Positions 25,686 to 36,170 of a stretch of DNA of 64,000 nucleotides are shown piece by piece. The translations under genes were made by a program, and so were the position numbers. Within the stretch, counting starts at the first letter, position 1; every line of letters begins with the position of its first letter. The notes under the pieces were generated by a model, which saw only the letters and a list, made by a program, of their open reading frames with translations, searched no databases and was not told the DNA's origin. Origin of the DNA: Streptomyces akebiae (GTDB lineage Bacteria; Actinomycetota; Actinomycetes; Streptomycetales; Streptomycetaceae); contig NZ_CP080647.1 of NCBI RefSeq assembly GCF_019599145.1, positions 3,410,001-3,474,000 of the forward strand. Reading direction: 5' to 3'.

Positions 25686-26966
25686 TCACTCGTTGTTGAT
25701 GACCTTGTCGATCGCCGCGTCCGCTTCCTTCGCGGCGTCCTCGACCGACTGCTTGCCCGTGCCGATGGACTGCAGCATCTTCTGGAGGATCTGCGCCTTC
25801 TCGACCTGGCCCCAGCCCGGTGCCATCGGCACGAACCAGTTGGACTCGGCCGCCGTGGCCGGGACCGCCGTCGCCGGGTCGTCCTTCAGCGTGGCGAGGT
25901 CGGTCTTGTTGTTGGGCAGGTTGCCCTTCTCCATCAGACCCTTCTGTCCGGCGGGCCCGGTGAAGGCGTTGATCCACTCGGCGGCGACGGTCTGCGCGTC
26001 GGACTTCACCGGGACGGCGAGGTCGCTGCCGCCGAGGAAGACGGGCAGGTTCTTGCCGGACGGGCCGGGCATCACGAAGTTCTCGACGTTGCCCTCGAGC
26101 TTGCCGGTCTTGTCGTTCTCCTTGGCCGCGGCGGTCGCGCCCTCCCAGGCGGGGGCGAAGATCATGCCGGACTTGCCCTGGCCGTAGACGATGTACCGGT
26201 CGGACTCGTCCTTGGTCTTGTCGCCGTGCATGTAGGTGTCGACGACGTTCTTGAACTCGTTGAGGCCCTTGATGGACTCCGGGGAGGAGAGGCTGGCCTT
26301 CCACTTGCCACCGGACTCGACGGCTATGGAGCCGCCGGCGTCGTAGACGAAGGACATGGCCGCGTACCAGTCACGGGTGGGCTGGTACCAGGCGCTGAAC
26401 TTGTCGCCCCGCTTCTTCTGGACCTTGTCGAGGGCGGCGGTGAGCTCGTCGTACGTCTTCGGCGGGGACTTGACGCCCGCGGCCGCGAAGACGTCCTTGC
26501 GCCAGTTGGCGACGCGGCCACCGGCGTAGTACGGGACGCCGTAGGTCTTTCCCTCGTAGGTGACGGAGGCCTTGAGGCCGTCCAGCCAGGCGTCGGAGTT
26601 GTCGAACTTCGCCTGGTCGAGAGGGGCGAAGGCGCCCTTGACCATGTAGGCGAGCATCTCCGTGTTGCCCATCTCGACCACGTCGGGGGCCTTGTCGGTG
26701 GCGAGGACGGCGTCGAGCTTGGCGTTCTTGTCGGGCCAGCCGTAGTACTCGTGCGTGATCTTGATGCCGGGGTGCTTCTTCTCGATCGCCGTGTCGGCGG
26801 CCTTGACCAGTTCCGGCCAGTTGTTCTGCGCGTCGACCGTGAGCCAGACCGTCAGCTCCTTGGTGTCCGCCCCCGTGTCGGAGCTCTTGTCCTCGCCGCC
26901 CCCGCACGCCGCGATGGAGACCATCATGCCCGCGACACAGATCGCGGTCGTCAGCTTCCTCTTCAC
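25686..26966 (-). CDS. dasA: Chitobiose/GlcNAc-binding lipoprotein DasA
   Basis: A 426-residue extracellular sugar-binding protein. The signal peptide KRKLTTAICVAGMMVSIAAC ends in a lipobox at Cys21, followed by GGG. DasA captures N,N'-diacetylchitobiose and links chitin breakdown to development in S. coelicolor. The GTG at 26966 follows GGAGGG. Upstream lies a good DasR box (27064-27079), and dasR is divergent. The body shows solute-binding family 1 features (ELTVWLTVDAQNNWPELV at the start). Confidence 0.95.
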   Translation of the reverse strand: MKRKLTTAICVAGMMVSIAACGGGEDKSSDTGADTKELTVWLTVDAQNNWPELVKAADTAIEKKHPGIKITHEYYGWPDKNAKLDAVLATDKAPDVVEMGNTEMLAYMVKGAFAPLDQAKFDNSDAWLDGLKASVTYEGKTYGVPYYAGGRVANWRKDVFAAAGVKSPPKTYDELTAALDKVQKKRGDKFSAWYQPTRDWYAAMSFVYDAGGSIAVESGGKWKASLSSPESIKGLNEFKNVVDTYMHGDKTKDESDRYIVYGQGKSGMIFAPAWEGATAAAKENDKTGKLEGNVENFVMPGPSGKNLPVFLGGSDLAVPVKSDAQTVAAEWINAFTGPAGQKGLMEKGNLPNNKTDLATLKDDPATAVPATAAESNWFVPMAPGWGQVEKAQILQKMLQSIGTGKQSVEDAAKEADAAIDKVINNE

Positions 26967-27063
26967 GCCACCCTCCTCAGGGATGCCATTGCTCAGGGAT
27001 GCCACAAACCCCCCTGCTCCCCGCGGTGACAGACGTACCGCCCATGGGGCCAGGACCTGGACC

Positions 27064-27079
27064 AATGGTGTAGACCAGT
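27064..27079. promoter_or_regulatory. DasR box upstream of dasA
   Basis: AATGGTGTAGACCAGT matches the dre palindrome at nearly every core position (TGGT-N-TAGACCA). It lies about 100 bases upstream of the dasA start. Confidence 0.75.
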
Positions 27080-27212
27080 ACGCCGGAGCTTGGCTCAGAC
27101 CATTCGCCGTGTCAAGGGTGCTCGAACCCCCTCCCACCAGCCGTTATGCGACCTACATATGCAGGAACCTTTATGTAATAAGCCAGCGAAAACCGCGCGA
27201 CTGAGCCACACT

Positions 27213-28098
<886 letters not shown>

Positions 28099-28356
28099 AT
28101 CACGCCCCGGCACCGTCCCGGAGCCGCCCCGGAACCGTCCCGGCGGGACTTCGAGCGCATGCGGACGGACCGCCAGGAAGCGGACCTCCGGCAGGGATTC
28201 CGCTGCCGTCGAACCAAGGGCTTGAACACAGAACCTCCGCATCCGATATCCGGACAGGGGGTTCCGTGCGAAGGAAGCCGTCCCTTACATTTCCTGCGCG
28301 TTGAGCAGGTGATCAGCGGTGACCAATGGTGATCAGCGAGGGGACGGAACCGGGAC

Positions 28357-28677
28357 ATGTCAGAAGCGTCCGAAGTGAGACCGCCGGCTCCGGAAGCGGG
28401 ACCACCGACGGTGACACCTGTCAGGGTGGTCATCGCCCTGTGCCTGCTCGCCCCGTTCGCCGCGATGCTCTGGGTCGGCTCGTACGCCAAGACGGACCCG
28501 GCCTTCATCGGCATCCCCTTCTTCTACTGGTACCAGATGGCCTGGGTGCTCATCTCCACCGCGCTCACCGCCACCGCGTACGTCCTGTGGCAGCGTGACC
28601 AGCGCGCCCGGACATCCCGCGGGTCTCAGCAGCCCCAGCAGTCGGAGCAGTCCCAGGACGGGGGTGTCGAGAAGTGA
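28357..28677 (+). CDS. DUF3311 two-helix membrane protein
   Basis: A 106-residue protein with two transmembrane helices (VVIALCLLAPFAAMLWVGSY and a second beginning YQMAWVLISTALTATAYV) and a polar Gln/Ser-rich tail. DUF3311 proteins are typically encoded just before sodium:solute symporters, and this stop overlaps the symporter start (GTGA). It is probably an accessory subunit, by analogy with small partners of SSS carriers. The upstream 258 bases separate it from dasR. Confidence 0.88.
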   Translation: MSEASEVRPPAPEAGPPTVTPVRVVIALCLLAPFAAMLWVGSYAKTDPAFIGIPFFYWYQMAWVLISTALTATAYVLWQRDQRARTSRGSQQPQQSEQSQDGGVEK

Positions 28678-30302
28678 AGGACGGCGTGAACGGCGTGGCA
28701 CTCGCCGTCTTCATCTTCTTCTTCCTGGCCGTCACGGTCATGGGCTTCCTGGCCGCGCGCTGGCGCAAGGCCGAGAACGAGCACAGCCTCGACGAATGGG
28801 GCCTGGGCGGCCGGTCGTTCGGCACCTGGATCACCTGGTTCCTGCTGGGCGGCGACCTCTACACCGCGTACACCTTCGTCGCCGTGCCGGCGGCGATCTA
28901 CGCGGCGGGCGCGGCCGGTTTCTTCGCGGTGCCCTACACGATCCTGGTCTATCCGCTCATCTTCACGTTCCTGCCCCGTCTGTGGTCGGTCTCCCACAAG
29001 CACGGCTATGTGACGACCTCGGACTTCGTCCGCGGCCGCTTCGGCTCGAAGGGCCTGTCGCTGGCGGTCGCGCTGACCGGCATCCTCGCGACGATGCCGT
29101 ACATCGCCCTCCAACTCGTCGGCATCCAGGCCGTCCTGGACGTGATGGGCGTCGGCGGCGGTGAGGACACCAACTGGTTCATCAAGGACCTGCCGCTGCT
29201 GATCGCGTTCGGTGTCCTGGCGGCCTACACCTACTCCTCCGGCCTCCGGGCCCCCGCGCTGATCGCGTTCGTCAAGGACACCCTGATCTACATCGTCATC
29301 GCGGTGGCGATCATCTACATCCCGATCAAGCTCGGCGGCTTCGACGACATCTTCGCCAAGGCGGGCGAGGCCTACAGCCAGACCAACCCGGCGACGGACA
29401 AGCCACGCGGCGCGCTCGTCCCGGGCGACGCCAACCAGTGGACCTACGCGACGCTCGCCCTCGGCTCGGCGCTTGCGCTCTTCATGTACCCGCACTCGAT
29501 CACGGCGACGCTGTCGTCGAAGAGTCGCGAGGTCATCCGCCGCAACACCACGATCCTGCCGCTGTACTCCCTGATGCTGGGACTGCTGGCCCTGCTGGGC
29601 TTCATGGCGATCGCGGCCGGGGTCCAGGTGCAGAACGGCCAGCTGGCGATCCCGCAGTTGTTCGAGACGATGTTCCCCGACTGGTTCGCGGGCGTGGCCT
29701 TCGCCGCCATCGGCATCGGTGCCCTGGTGCCCGCGGCGATCATGTCCATCGCGGCGGCGAACCTCTTCACCCGCAACATCTACAAGGACTTCATCAAGCC
29801 GGACGCCACGCCCGCGCAGGAGACCAAGGTCTCCAAGCTGGTGTCCCTGCTGGTGAAGGTCGGCGCGCTGGCCTTCGTCCTCACCATGGACAAGACGGTC
29901 GCCATCAACTTCCAGCTCCTGGGCGGCATCTGGATCCTCCAGACCTTCCCGGCCCTCGTCGGCGGCCTCTTCACCCGCTGGTTCCACCGCTGGGCCCTCA
30001 TCGCCGGCTGGGCGGTCGGCATGCTGTACGGGACGATCGCCGCGTACGGCGTGGCCTCCCCCACCCAGAAGCACTTCGGCGGCTCGTCCGCCGAGATCCC
30101 CGGCATCGGCGAGATCGGCTACATCGGTCTGACCGCCTTCGTCCTCAACGTCGTGGTCACGGTGGTTTTCACCTTCGTCCTGCGGGCCGCCAAGGCTCCC
30201 GACGGCATCGACGAGACCAGGCCGCAGGACTACACGGCGGACGCCGGCGACCCGGGCGTCCAGGTGGAACTCCCGCCGGCGACGGCGGGAACGAGCCACT
30301 AG
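28674..30302 (+). CDS. Sodium:solute symporter (SSS family)
   Basis: A 542-residue carrier with about 13 hydrophobic segments. NEHSLDEWGLGGRSFGTWITWFLLGGDLYTAYTF begins the SSS fold, and the later PHSITATLSSKSREVIRRNTTILPLYSL is characteristic of the monocarboxylate/solute branch. It would use the sodium gradient to import an organic acid or similar solute; the substrate is not readable. The GTG start is translationally coupled to the DUF3311 gene. Confidence 0.9.
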   Translation: MKDGVNGVALAVFIFFFLAVTVMGFLAARWRKAENEHSLDEWGLGGRSFGTWITWFLLGGDLYTAYTFVAVPAAIYAAGAAGFFAVPYTILVYPLIFTFLPRLWSVSHKHGYVTTSDFVRGRFGSKGLSLAVALTGILATMPYIALQLVGIQAVLDVMGVGGGEDTNWFIKDLPLLIAFGVLAAYTYSSGLRAPALIAFVKDTLIYIVIAVAIIYIPIKLGGFDDIFAKAGEAYSQTNPATDKPRGALVPGDANQWTYATLALGSALALFMYPHSITATLSSKSREVIRRNTTILPLYSLMLGLLALLGFMAIAAGVQVQNGQLAIPQLFETMFPDWFAGVAFAAIGIGALVPAAIMSIAAANLFTRNIYKDFIKPDATPAQETKVSKLVSLLVKVGALAFVLTMDKTVAINFQLLGGIWILQTFPALVGGLFTRWFHRWALIAGWAVGMLYGTIAAYGVASPTQKHFGGSSAEIPGIGEIGYIGLTAFVLNVVVTVVFTFVLRAAKAPDGIDETRPQDYTADAGDPGVQVELPPATAGTSH

Positions 30303-30412
30303 CCGGGCGAGCCTCCCCCCAGCCCGCGTTCAGCTTCGTTCTTTCGGGCGCGGGTCCGGGGCGGGCTGGTTCTGGAGGGCCTGAAAAGCAGGGGCGCAGC
30401 CCCGCTTTTTCA

Positions 30413-30439
30413 GGGGCGCGGGGAACTGCGCGACCAGCC
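30413..30439. repeat. Dispersed intergenic repeat, second copy
   Basis: It shares the core GGGGAACTGCGCGACCAGCC with the copy at 25430-25466, preceded by a CCCCGCTTTTTCAGGGGCG hairpin. It sits in the 236-base gap after the symporter gene. The following GC-rich palindromic sequence is non-coding. Confidence 0.7.
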
Positions 30440-30538
30440 CCCACCGGACCCGCGGATGGGGGTCGAAGGGGCGCAGCCCCTGGAGGACGGGACGGGTAGG
30501 GGCGGCGGGGGCGTACATCACCCGGTTACGCTGCAACG

Positions 30539-31528
30539 GTGACCGCTCGCCCCCCGATCGTCCTGGACAGCGACCCCGGCATCGACGACGCCGTAGCCCT
30601 CCAGTACCTGCTCGGCACCGACCTGTGGGACCTCAAGGCGTACACCTCGACCGGCGGCAACCTCCCCGCCGAAGCCACCTACACCAACGCCCGCGCCCTC
30701 GCCCGCGCCCTGCGCATCGACGCCCACGTCCCGGTCCACAGAGGCGCCGGCCGCCCCCTCTCCCGCCTCCCCTACCGCGAGGCATCCGCCTTCCACGGCC
30801 CCGCAGGCCTCGGCGACGAGACCCTCCCCGACTCGACGGCCGCCCACCCGACGGAGTCGTCCGCCCAGGCCCTGCTGCGCCTGTCGAGGGAGTACGAGGG
30901 CGAGCTGACGGTCTGCGCCACCGGCCCCCTCACCAACGTGGCCGTCGCCCTGCTGGAGGACCCGCACTTCGCCCACCGCGTCCGCAAGTTCGTGTTCATG
31001 GGCGGCGCCGCCCAGGTCCCGGGCAACTTCACCCCGGTCGCCGAGTTCAACATCTGGGCCGACCCGGACGCCGCCGAGATCGTGCTGTCCTCCGGCATCC
31101 CGTTCACCATGGTCGACCTGGACGCCTCGCACCGCTGGCTGTTCCGCCCCGATGACCTGGCCGCGCTGGAGGCCGCGGGACCCGGCACGGCCCTCGCCGC
31201 ACGGCTGATGCGCACCTACATGGACGCCTACACCCGCCACGGCGGAGACGGCACCTGCCCGCTGCACGATCCGCTGGCCGTCGGCGTCTGCGGCGACGAG
31301 GCGTTCGTCGAGGCCGCCGACGGGGCCGTCGTCGTGGAGTGCGCGAGCGAGCTCACACGCGGCCAGACCGTGTTCGTGCCGACCGCAGCCCGGCGCGTCT
31401 ACTACTCCGAGTCCCCCGCCCTGACCGCCCGTCTGCAGGCCACCGGCCGCGTCGCGCTGGGACCGGGCACCCGCGACTTCAGCGCGGACTTCGTGACGAC
31501 GCTGCCCAGGTGGCCGGCGGCAACCTGA
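30539..31528 (+). CDS. Nucleoside hydrolase
   Basis: A 329-residue inosine-uridine-preferring nucleoside hydrolase family enzyme, which splits the N-glycosidic bond. DSDPGIDDAVAL (10-21) supplies the calcium-binding aspartates. FMGGAAQVPGNFTPVAEFNIWADPDAAEIV and the late HDPLAVG are family hallmarks. A GTG start lies six bases after TACGCT (30527-30532) with no ribosome site, suggesting a leaderless message. Substrate preference is unknown. Confidence 0.92.
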   Translation: MTARPPIVLDSDPGIDDAVALQYLLGTDLWDLKAYTSTGGNLPAEATYTNARALARALRIDAHVPVHRGAGRPLSRLPYREASAFHGPAGLGDETLPDSTAAHPTESSAQALLRLSREYEGELTVCATGPLTNVAVALLEDPHFAHRVRKFVFMGGAAQVPGNFTPVAEFNIWADPDAAEIVLSSGIPFTMVDLDASHRWLFRPDDLAALEAAGPGTALAARLMRTYMDAYTRHGGDGTCPLHDPLAVGVCGDEAFVEAADGAVVVECASELTRGQTVFVPTAARRVYYSESPALTARLQATGRVALGPGTRDFSADFVTTLPRWPAAT

Positions 31529-31610
31529 CGCGATCCGATGGTCCGACCATCGGCGGCGCCTGTGGATAACCGCCGCCGTGCGAAGCCGCCCCTCGTGCAC
31601 ACTGCGACGC

Positions 31611-32117
31611 ATGGACATCACGATCAGGCCGGTGACCCCCGAGGAGTACGCCACGCTCGGCGAGATCACCGCACAGGCCTACCTCGACGACGGACTGCTG
31701 GACTTCGGAGAGAGCGACCAGTACCTCGACGAGCTGCGGAACGTGGCGAAGCGGGCCGCCCGGGCCGACGTGCTCGTGGCGGTCGCGGAGGGGCAGGTGC
31801 TGGGCGGAGTGACCTTCGTCCCCGCGGGCGGGCCCATGGCCGACATCGCCCGCGAGGGAGAGGCCGAGATACGGATGCTCGCGGTCTCCCCGAAGGCCCG
31901 TGGGCGAGGTGTCGGCGAGGCACTCGTACGGGCCTGCCTGGAGCGCGCCCGCACCGTGGAGGGCTGTGCGCGCGTCGTGCTGTCGACCCAGCGGAGCATG
32001 CACGCGGCCCATCGCATCTACGGACGTCTGGGCTTCACTCGCACACCTGAGCGCGACTGGAACCCCCTCCCCGACCTCCTCGACCTCACGCTGATCACCT
32101 ACGAGTTGACGCTCTGA
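31611..32117 (+). CDS. GNAT-family N-acetyltransferase
   Basis: A 168-residue acetyl-CoA-dependent acyltransferase. EAEIRMLAVSPKARGRGVGEALVRACLERAR contains the RGRGVG acetyl-CoA loop. The C-terminal YGRLGFTRTPERDW is typical. The acceptor is unknown. The start at 31611 (MDITIRPV) lies seven bases after CACACT, possibly leaderless. It precedes the cobalamin riboswitch of nrdA. Confidence 0.9.
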   Translation: MDITIRPVTPEEYATLGEITAQAYLDDGLLDFGESDQYLDELRNVAKRAARADVLVAVAEGQVLGGVTFVPAGGPMADIAREGEAEIRMLAVSPKARGRGVGEALVRACLERARTVEGCARVVLSTQRSMHAAHRIYGRLGFTRTPERDWNPLPDLLDLTLITYELTL

Positions 32118-32193
32118 CACCCTGCGAAGCCGATGGCGACACAACATGTGGGGGTGACACCGCGACCCGACACTAGATGTATGCTCATGCTCG

Positions 32194-32304
32194 CTGTCGC
32201 CGCAGGGGAATCCGGTGTGAATCCGGAACTGTCCCGCAACGGTGTACTCGCGTGCATACGTCGTCATGTGTGCACGCCTGTTCAGTCCGAACACCTGCCG
32301 ACAG
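32194..32304 (+). promoter_or_regulatory. Adenosylcobalamin riboswitch upstream of nrdA
   Basis: Conserved elements occur in order: GGGGAATCCGGTGTGAATCC, then GGAACTGTCCCGCAACGGTG (the B12-box region), and a closing strand CCTGCCGACAG. The outer stem pairs CTGTCG/CGACAG and GCAGG/CCTGC. In S. coelicolor a B12 riboswitch is known to repress the class Ia nrdABS operon. The 135 bases after it to the nrdA start would hold the expression platform. Confidence 0.9.
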
Positions 32305-32439
32305 TGCGCCCGGCCGTCCGGTCCGGGTGCCCTGACGTCCGGGCCTCGTGGAATGGGCCGGTGGACGCGACGCCCCCGTGCGCTCGTGTGCTGCCGCCTG
32401 CCCTCTGCAGGGCCCCAGCCGAGCGAGGGAGAGCCCCAC

Positions 32440-34896
32440 GTGACCATCGCGCCAGCCGATCCGGTGTCAGCCGACCTGGCCGCAGCCAGGTCGGTTTCAA
32501 CAGACCCGACGACGGAGACCGACGGTCCTGGTACCGCGTTGCTGCGGACCCTGACCGAGCTGACCGCCGACCTGCCCGACGCCGATCCCGGCCGGGTCGC
32601 CGCCGCCGCGCTGCGCGGCCGGTCGGTGCGTGTGTCCTCCGCCGAGATGGTCGCGGAGCTGCGTGAGCTGGCCACGGAGGCGGCCGCGGGCCTCATCTCC
32701 GAGGATCCCGCCTACTCGAAACTGGCCGCCCGGCTGTTGGCCGTCGGCATCCGTGCCGAGGCGGCCTCGCAGGGTGTCACGACGTTCACCGAGTCCATCG
32801 CCGTGGGCCACCGGGAGGGACTCGTCGCCGACCGCACGGCCGAGTTCACCCGCGCCCACGCCGAGCGCCTCGACGCCCTGATCGACCCGGCCGGGGACGA
32901 CCGCTTCGGCTACTTCGGCCTGCGCACCCTGCACAGCCGCTATCTGCTCCGGCACCCCCTCACCCGCAAGGTCGTCGAGACGCCCCAGCACTTCATGCTG
33001 CGGGTCGCCGTCGGCCTCGCCGAGGACACGGGTGCCGATGCGGAGGCGGGCATCCGTGCCCTCGACGAAGTCGCCGCGCTCTACGGGCTCATGAGCCGCC
33101 TCGACTACCTCCCCTCCTCCCCCACCCTCTTCAACTCCGGTACGCGACACCCCCAGATGTCGTCCTGCTACCTCCTCGACTCCCCGCTGGACGAGCTGGA
33201 CTCCATCTACGACCGCTACCACCAGGTGGCCCGCCTCTCGAAGCACGCCGGCGGCATCGGCCTGTCGTACTCCCGTATCCGCTCGCGCGGTTCGCTGATC
33301 CGGGGCACCAACGGGCACTCCAACGGCATCGTGCCGTTCCTGAAGACCCTGGACGCCTCGGTCGCCGCCGTGAACCAGGGCGGCCGGCGCAAGGGCGCGG
33401 CCGCGGTCTACCTGGAGACCTGGCACTCCGACATCGAGGAGTTCCTGGAGCTTCGTGACAACACCGGCGAGGACGCCCGGCGTACGCACAACCTGAACCT
33501 GGCGCACTGGATCCCGGACGAGTTCATGCGCCGGGTGAACGCGGACGAGCAGTGGTCGCTGTTCTCCCCGGCAGACGTACCCGAGCTGGTCGACCTGTGG
33601 GGCGAGGAGTTCGAGGCCGCGTACCGCGAGGCGGAGGCGAAGGGCCTGGCGAAGAAGACCATCGCGGCCCGTGACCTGTACGGCCGCATGATGCGCACCC
33701 TCGCGCAGACCGGCAACGGCTGGATGACCTTCAAGGACGCTGCCAACCGCACGGCGAACCAGACGGCCGAGCCGGGCCACGTCGTCCACTCCTCCAACCT
33801 CTGCACGGAGATCCTGGAGGTCACGAACGACGGGGAGACGGCGGTCTGCAACCTGGGCTCGGTGAACCTGGGCGCGTTCGTCGACCGGGCGACGGGCGAC
33901 ATGGACTGGGAGCGGCTGGACGCGACCGTCCGCACCGCCGTCACCTTCCTCGACCGCGTCGTCGACATCAACTTCTACCCGACCGAGCAGGCGGGCCGCT
34001 CCAACGCCAGGTGGCGCCCGGTCGGACTCGGCGCGATGGGCCTGCAGGACGTCTTCTTCCAGCTGCGTCTGCCCTTCGACTCCCCGGCTGCGAAGGCCCT
34101 GTCCACTCGGATCGCCGAGCGCGTCATGCTCGCCGCGTACGAGGCCTCCGCCGACCTCGCCGAGCGGGTCGGCCCGCTTCCGGCCTGGGAGAAGACCCGT
34201 ACGGCGCGCGGTGTGCTGCACCCCGACCACTACGGTGTCGAGCCCACCTGGCCGGAGCGCTGGGCTGCCCTGCGCGAGCGCGTCGCGACGACGGGCCTGC
34301 GCAACTCCCTGCTCCTCGCCATCGCGCCGACGGCCACCATCGCCTCGATCGCCGGTGTGTACGAGTGCATCGAGCCCCAGGTGTCCAACCTGTTCAAGCG
34401 CGAGACGCTGTCCGGTGAGTTCCTCCAGGTCAACTCGTATCTGGTGAAGGACCTGAAGGAGCTGGGCGTCTGGGACGCCCGCACCCGTGAGGCGCTGCGC
34501 GAATCCAACGGCTCGGTGCAGGACTTCGCGTGGATCCCGGCCGACGTACGGGCGCTGTACCGCACGGCCTGGGAGATCCCGCAGCGCGGTCTGATCGACA
34601 TGGCCGCCGCCCGCACGCCGTATCTGGACCAGTCCCAGTCGCTCAACCTGTTCCTGGAGACGCCGACCATCGGCAAGCTCTCCTCGATGTACGCGTACGC
34701 CTGGAAGTCGGGCCTGAAGACCACGTACTACCTGCGCTCCCGCCCGGCGACGCGCATCGCCCGCGCGGCACAGGGCCAGGGCCAGGCGCAGACCCCGGCC
34801 CGGCCCGAGAACACCATCCCCGTCCAGCAGTCGGCCGACCCGGATGCCGTCGCCTGCTCCCTTGAGAACCCCGAGTCCTGCGAGGCCTGCCAGTGA
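32440..34896 (+). CDS. nrdA: Class Ia ribonucleotide reductase alpha subunit
   Basis: This 818-residue catalytic subunit reduces ribonucleoside diphosphates. Redox cysteines appear as SSCYL (about 241) and AVCNLGSVNLGAF (about 469), with the thiyl-radical cysteine in NLCTEILEV (about 455). The C-terminal ESCEACQ holds the shuttle pair. A canonical N-terminal ATP-cone (VxKRDG-like) is not evident; the first ~75 residues are low-complexity. The GTG at 32440 follows GAGGGAGAG. The upstream cobalamin riboswitch shuts it off when B12 allows a class II enzyme to work. nrdB overlaps its stop. Confidence 0.95.
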   Translation: MTIAPADPVSADLAAARSVSTDPTTETDGPGTALLRTLTELTADLPDADPGRVAAAALRGRSVRVSSAEMVAELRELATEAAAGLISEDPAYSKLAARLLAVGIRAEAASQGVTTFTESIAVGHREGLVADRTAEFTRAHAERLDALIDPAGDDRFGYFGLRTLHSRYLLRHPLTRKVVETPQHFMLRVAVGLAEDTGADAEAGIRALDEVAALYGLMSRLDYLPSSPTLFNSGTRHPQMSSCYLLDSPLDELDSIYDRYHQVARLSKHAGGIGLSYSRIRSRGSLIRGTNGHSNGIVPFLKTLDASVAAVNQGGRRKGAAAVYLETWHSDIEEFLELRDNTGEDARRTHNLNLAHWIPDEFMRRVNADEQWSLFSPADVPELVDLWGEEFEAAYREAEAKGLAKKTIAARDLYGRMMRTLAQTGNGWMTFKDAANRTANQTAEPGHVVHSSNLCTEILEVTNDGETAVCNLGSVNLGAFVDRATGDMDWERLDATVRTAVTFLDRVVDINFYPTEQAGRSNARWRPVGLGAMGLQDVFFQLRLPFDSPAAKALSTRIAERVMLAAYEASADLAERVGPLPAWEKTRTARGVLHPDHYGVEPTWPERWAALRERVATTGLRNSLLLAIAPTATIASIAGVYECIEPQVSNLFKRETLSGEFLQVNSYLVKDLKELGVWDARTREALRESNGSVQDFAWIPADVRALYRTAWEIPQRGLIDMAAARTPYLDQSQSLNLFLETPTIGKLSSMYAYAWKSGLKTTYYLRSRPATRIARAAQGQGQAQTPARPENTIPVQQSADPDAVACSLENPESCEACQ

Positions 34897-35906
34897 TGCC
34901 CAGCAACCAGAATCTCCTCGACCCCGGCTTCGAGCTGACTCTCCGCCCGATGCGCTACCCGGACTTCTACGAGCGCTACCGGGACGCGATCAAGAACACC
35001 TGGACCGTCGAGGAGGTCGACCTCCACTCGGACGTCTCCGACCTCGCGAAGCTCTCCCCGGCCGAGCAGCACCTGATCGGCCGCCTGGTCGCGTTCTTCG
35101 CGACGGGCGACTCGATCGTGGCGAACAACCTCGTGCTGACCCTCTACAAGCACATCAACTCCCCGGAGGCGCGGCTCTATCTGAGCCGCCAGCTCTTCGA
35201 GGAGGCCGTGCACGTCCAGTTCTATCTGACGCTCCTGGACACCTACCTCCCCGACCCGGAGGACCGGGTCGCGGCCTTCGCGGCGGTGGAGAACATCCCC
35301 TCCATCCGGGAGAAGGCGGAGTTCTGCTTCCGGTGGATGGACTCGGTCGAGAAGCTGGACCGCCTGGAGTCCCAGGCGGACCGCCGCCGCTTCCTGCTCA
35401 ACCTGATCTGCTTCGCGGCGTGCATCGAGGGCCTGTTCTTCTACGGCGCCTTCGCGTACGTCTACTGGTTCCGCAGCCGGGGTCTGCTGCACGGCCTGGC
35501 CACCGGCACCAACTGGGTGTTCCGCGACGAGACGATGCACATGTCCTTCGCCTTCGAGGTGGTGGACACCGTCCGCAAGGAGGAGCCGGAGCTCTTCGAC
35601 GACGCACTGCAGCAGCAGGTCACGGACATGCTGAGGGAGGCCGTCGAGGCCGAGCTGCAGTTCGGGCGCGACCTGTGCGGTGAGGGTCTCCCGGGCATGA
35701 ACACCGAGTCGATGCGGCAGTACCTGGAGTGCGTGGCCGACCAGCGCCTCACGCGCCTCGGCTTCGCCCCGGTGTACGGCTCGGAGAACCCCTTCTCCTT
35801 CATGGAGTTGCAGGGCGTCCAGGAGCTGACCAACTTCTTCGAGCGGCGCCCGTCCGCGTACCAGGTCGCGGTGGAGGGCACCGTCGACCTGGACGAGGAC
35901 TTCTAG
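34896..35906 (+). CDS. nrdB: Class Ia ribonucleotide reductase beta subunit
   Basis: A 336-residue di-iron/tyrosyl-radical subunit. Ligand motifs are GD72SIV, FEEAVHVQFY (Glu103, His106, radical Tyr110 in the ExxHxxxY pattern) and RDETMHMSF (second ExxH). It generates the radical passed to NrdA. The ATG overlaps the nrdA TGA by one base, so translation is coupled and riboswitch control is shared. A C-terminal DLDEDF tail would dock on NrdA. Confidence 0.95.
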   Translation: MPSNQNLLDPGFELTLRPMRYPDFYERYRDAIKNTWTVEEVDLHSDVSDLAKLSPAEQHLIGRLVAFFATGDSIVANNLVLTLYKHINSPEARLYLSRQLFEEAVHVQFYLTLLDTYLPDPEDRVAAFAAVENIPSIREKAEFCFRWMDSVEKLDRLESQADRRRFLLNLICFAACIEGLFFYGAFAYVYWFRSRGLLHGLATGTNWVFRDETMHMSFAFEVVDTVRKEEPELFDDALQQQVTDMLREAVEAELQFGRDLCGEGLPGMNTESMRQYLECVADQRLTRLGFAPVYGSENPFSFMELQGVQELTNFFERRPSAYQVAVEGTVDLDEDF

Positions 35907-35953
35907 CTCGGCGGACTTGGTCGAACGGGCGGGGATCCGTGGTCCTCACGCGA

Positions 35954-36133
35954 TCAGGCGGGGCGGGCGATGCGGTGCGACGACGACGCCCGCCGCTCCT
36001 CCGCCGCCCGCTCGAGCTGCCGGTCGACGCGCCGGTCGTGCACGGCGCCGATGACCGCGGGCAGCACCACCAGGGCGAGGAGTCCGAGGACGGCCAGAGT
36101 TCCGATGAGTCCTTGCAGCTGTGTCGTATCCAT
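35954..36133 (-). CDS. Small single-helix membrane protein, antisense between nrdB and nrdS
   Basis: A 59-residue protein with one transmembrane helix (LQGLIGTLAVLGLLALVVLP), then a basic, Glu/Arg-rich cytoplasmic tail (HDRRVDRQLERAAEERRA). The ATG at 36133 has no strong ribosome site. It lies on the opposite strand between nrdB and nrdS, so transcription through it would be antisense to a long nrd mRNA. Function is unknown and the call rests on its helix and charge pattern. Confidence 0.6.
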   Translation of the reverse strand: MDTTQLQGLIGTLAVLGLLALVVLPAVIGAVHDRRVDRQLERAAEERRASSSHRIARPA

Positions 36134-36170
36134 GGACACCACTGTCGCGCCGAACGCTCCTGACAAACAG

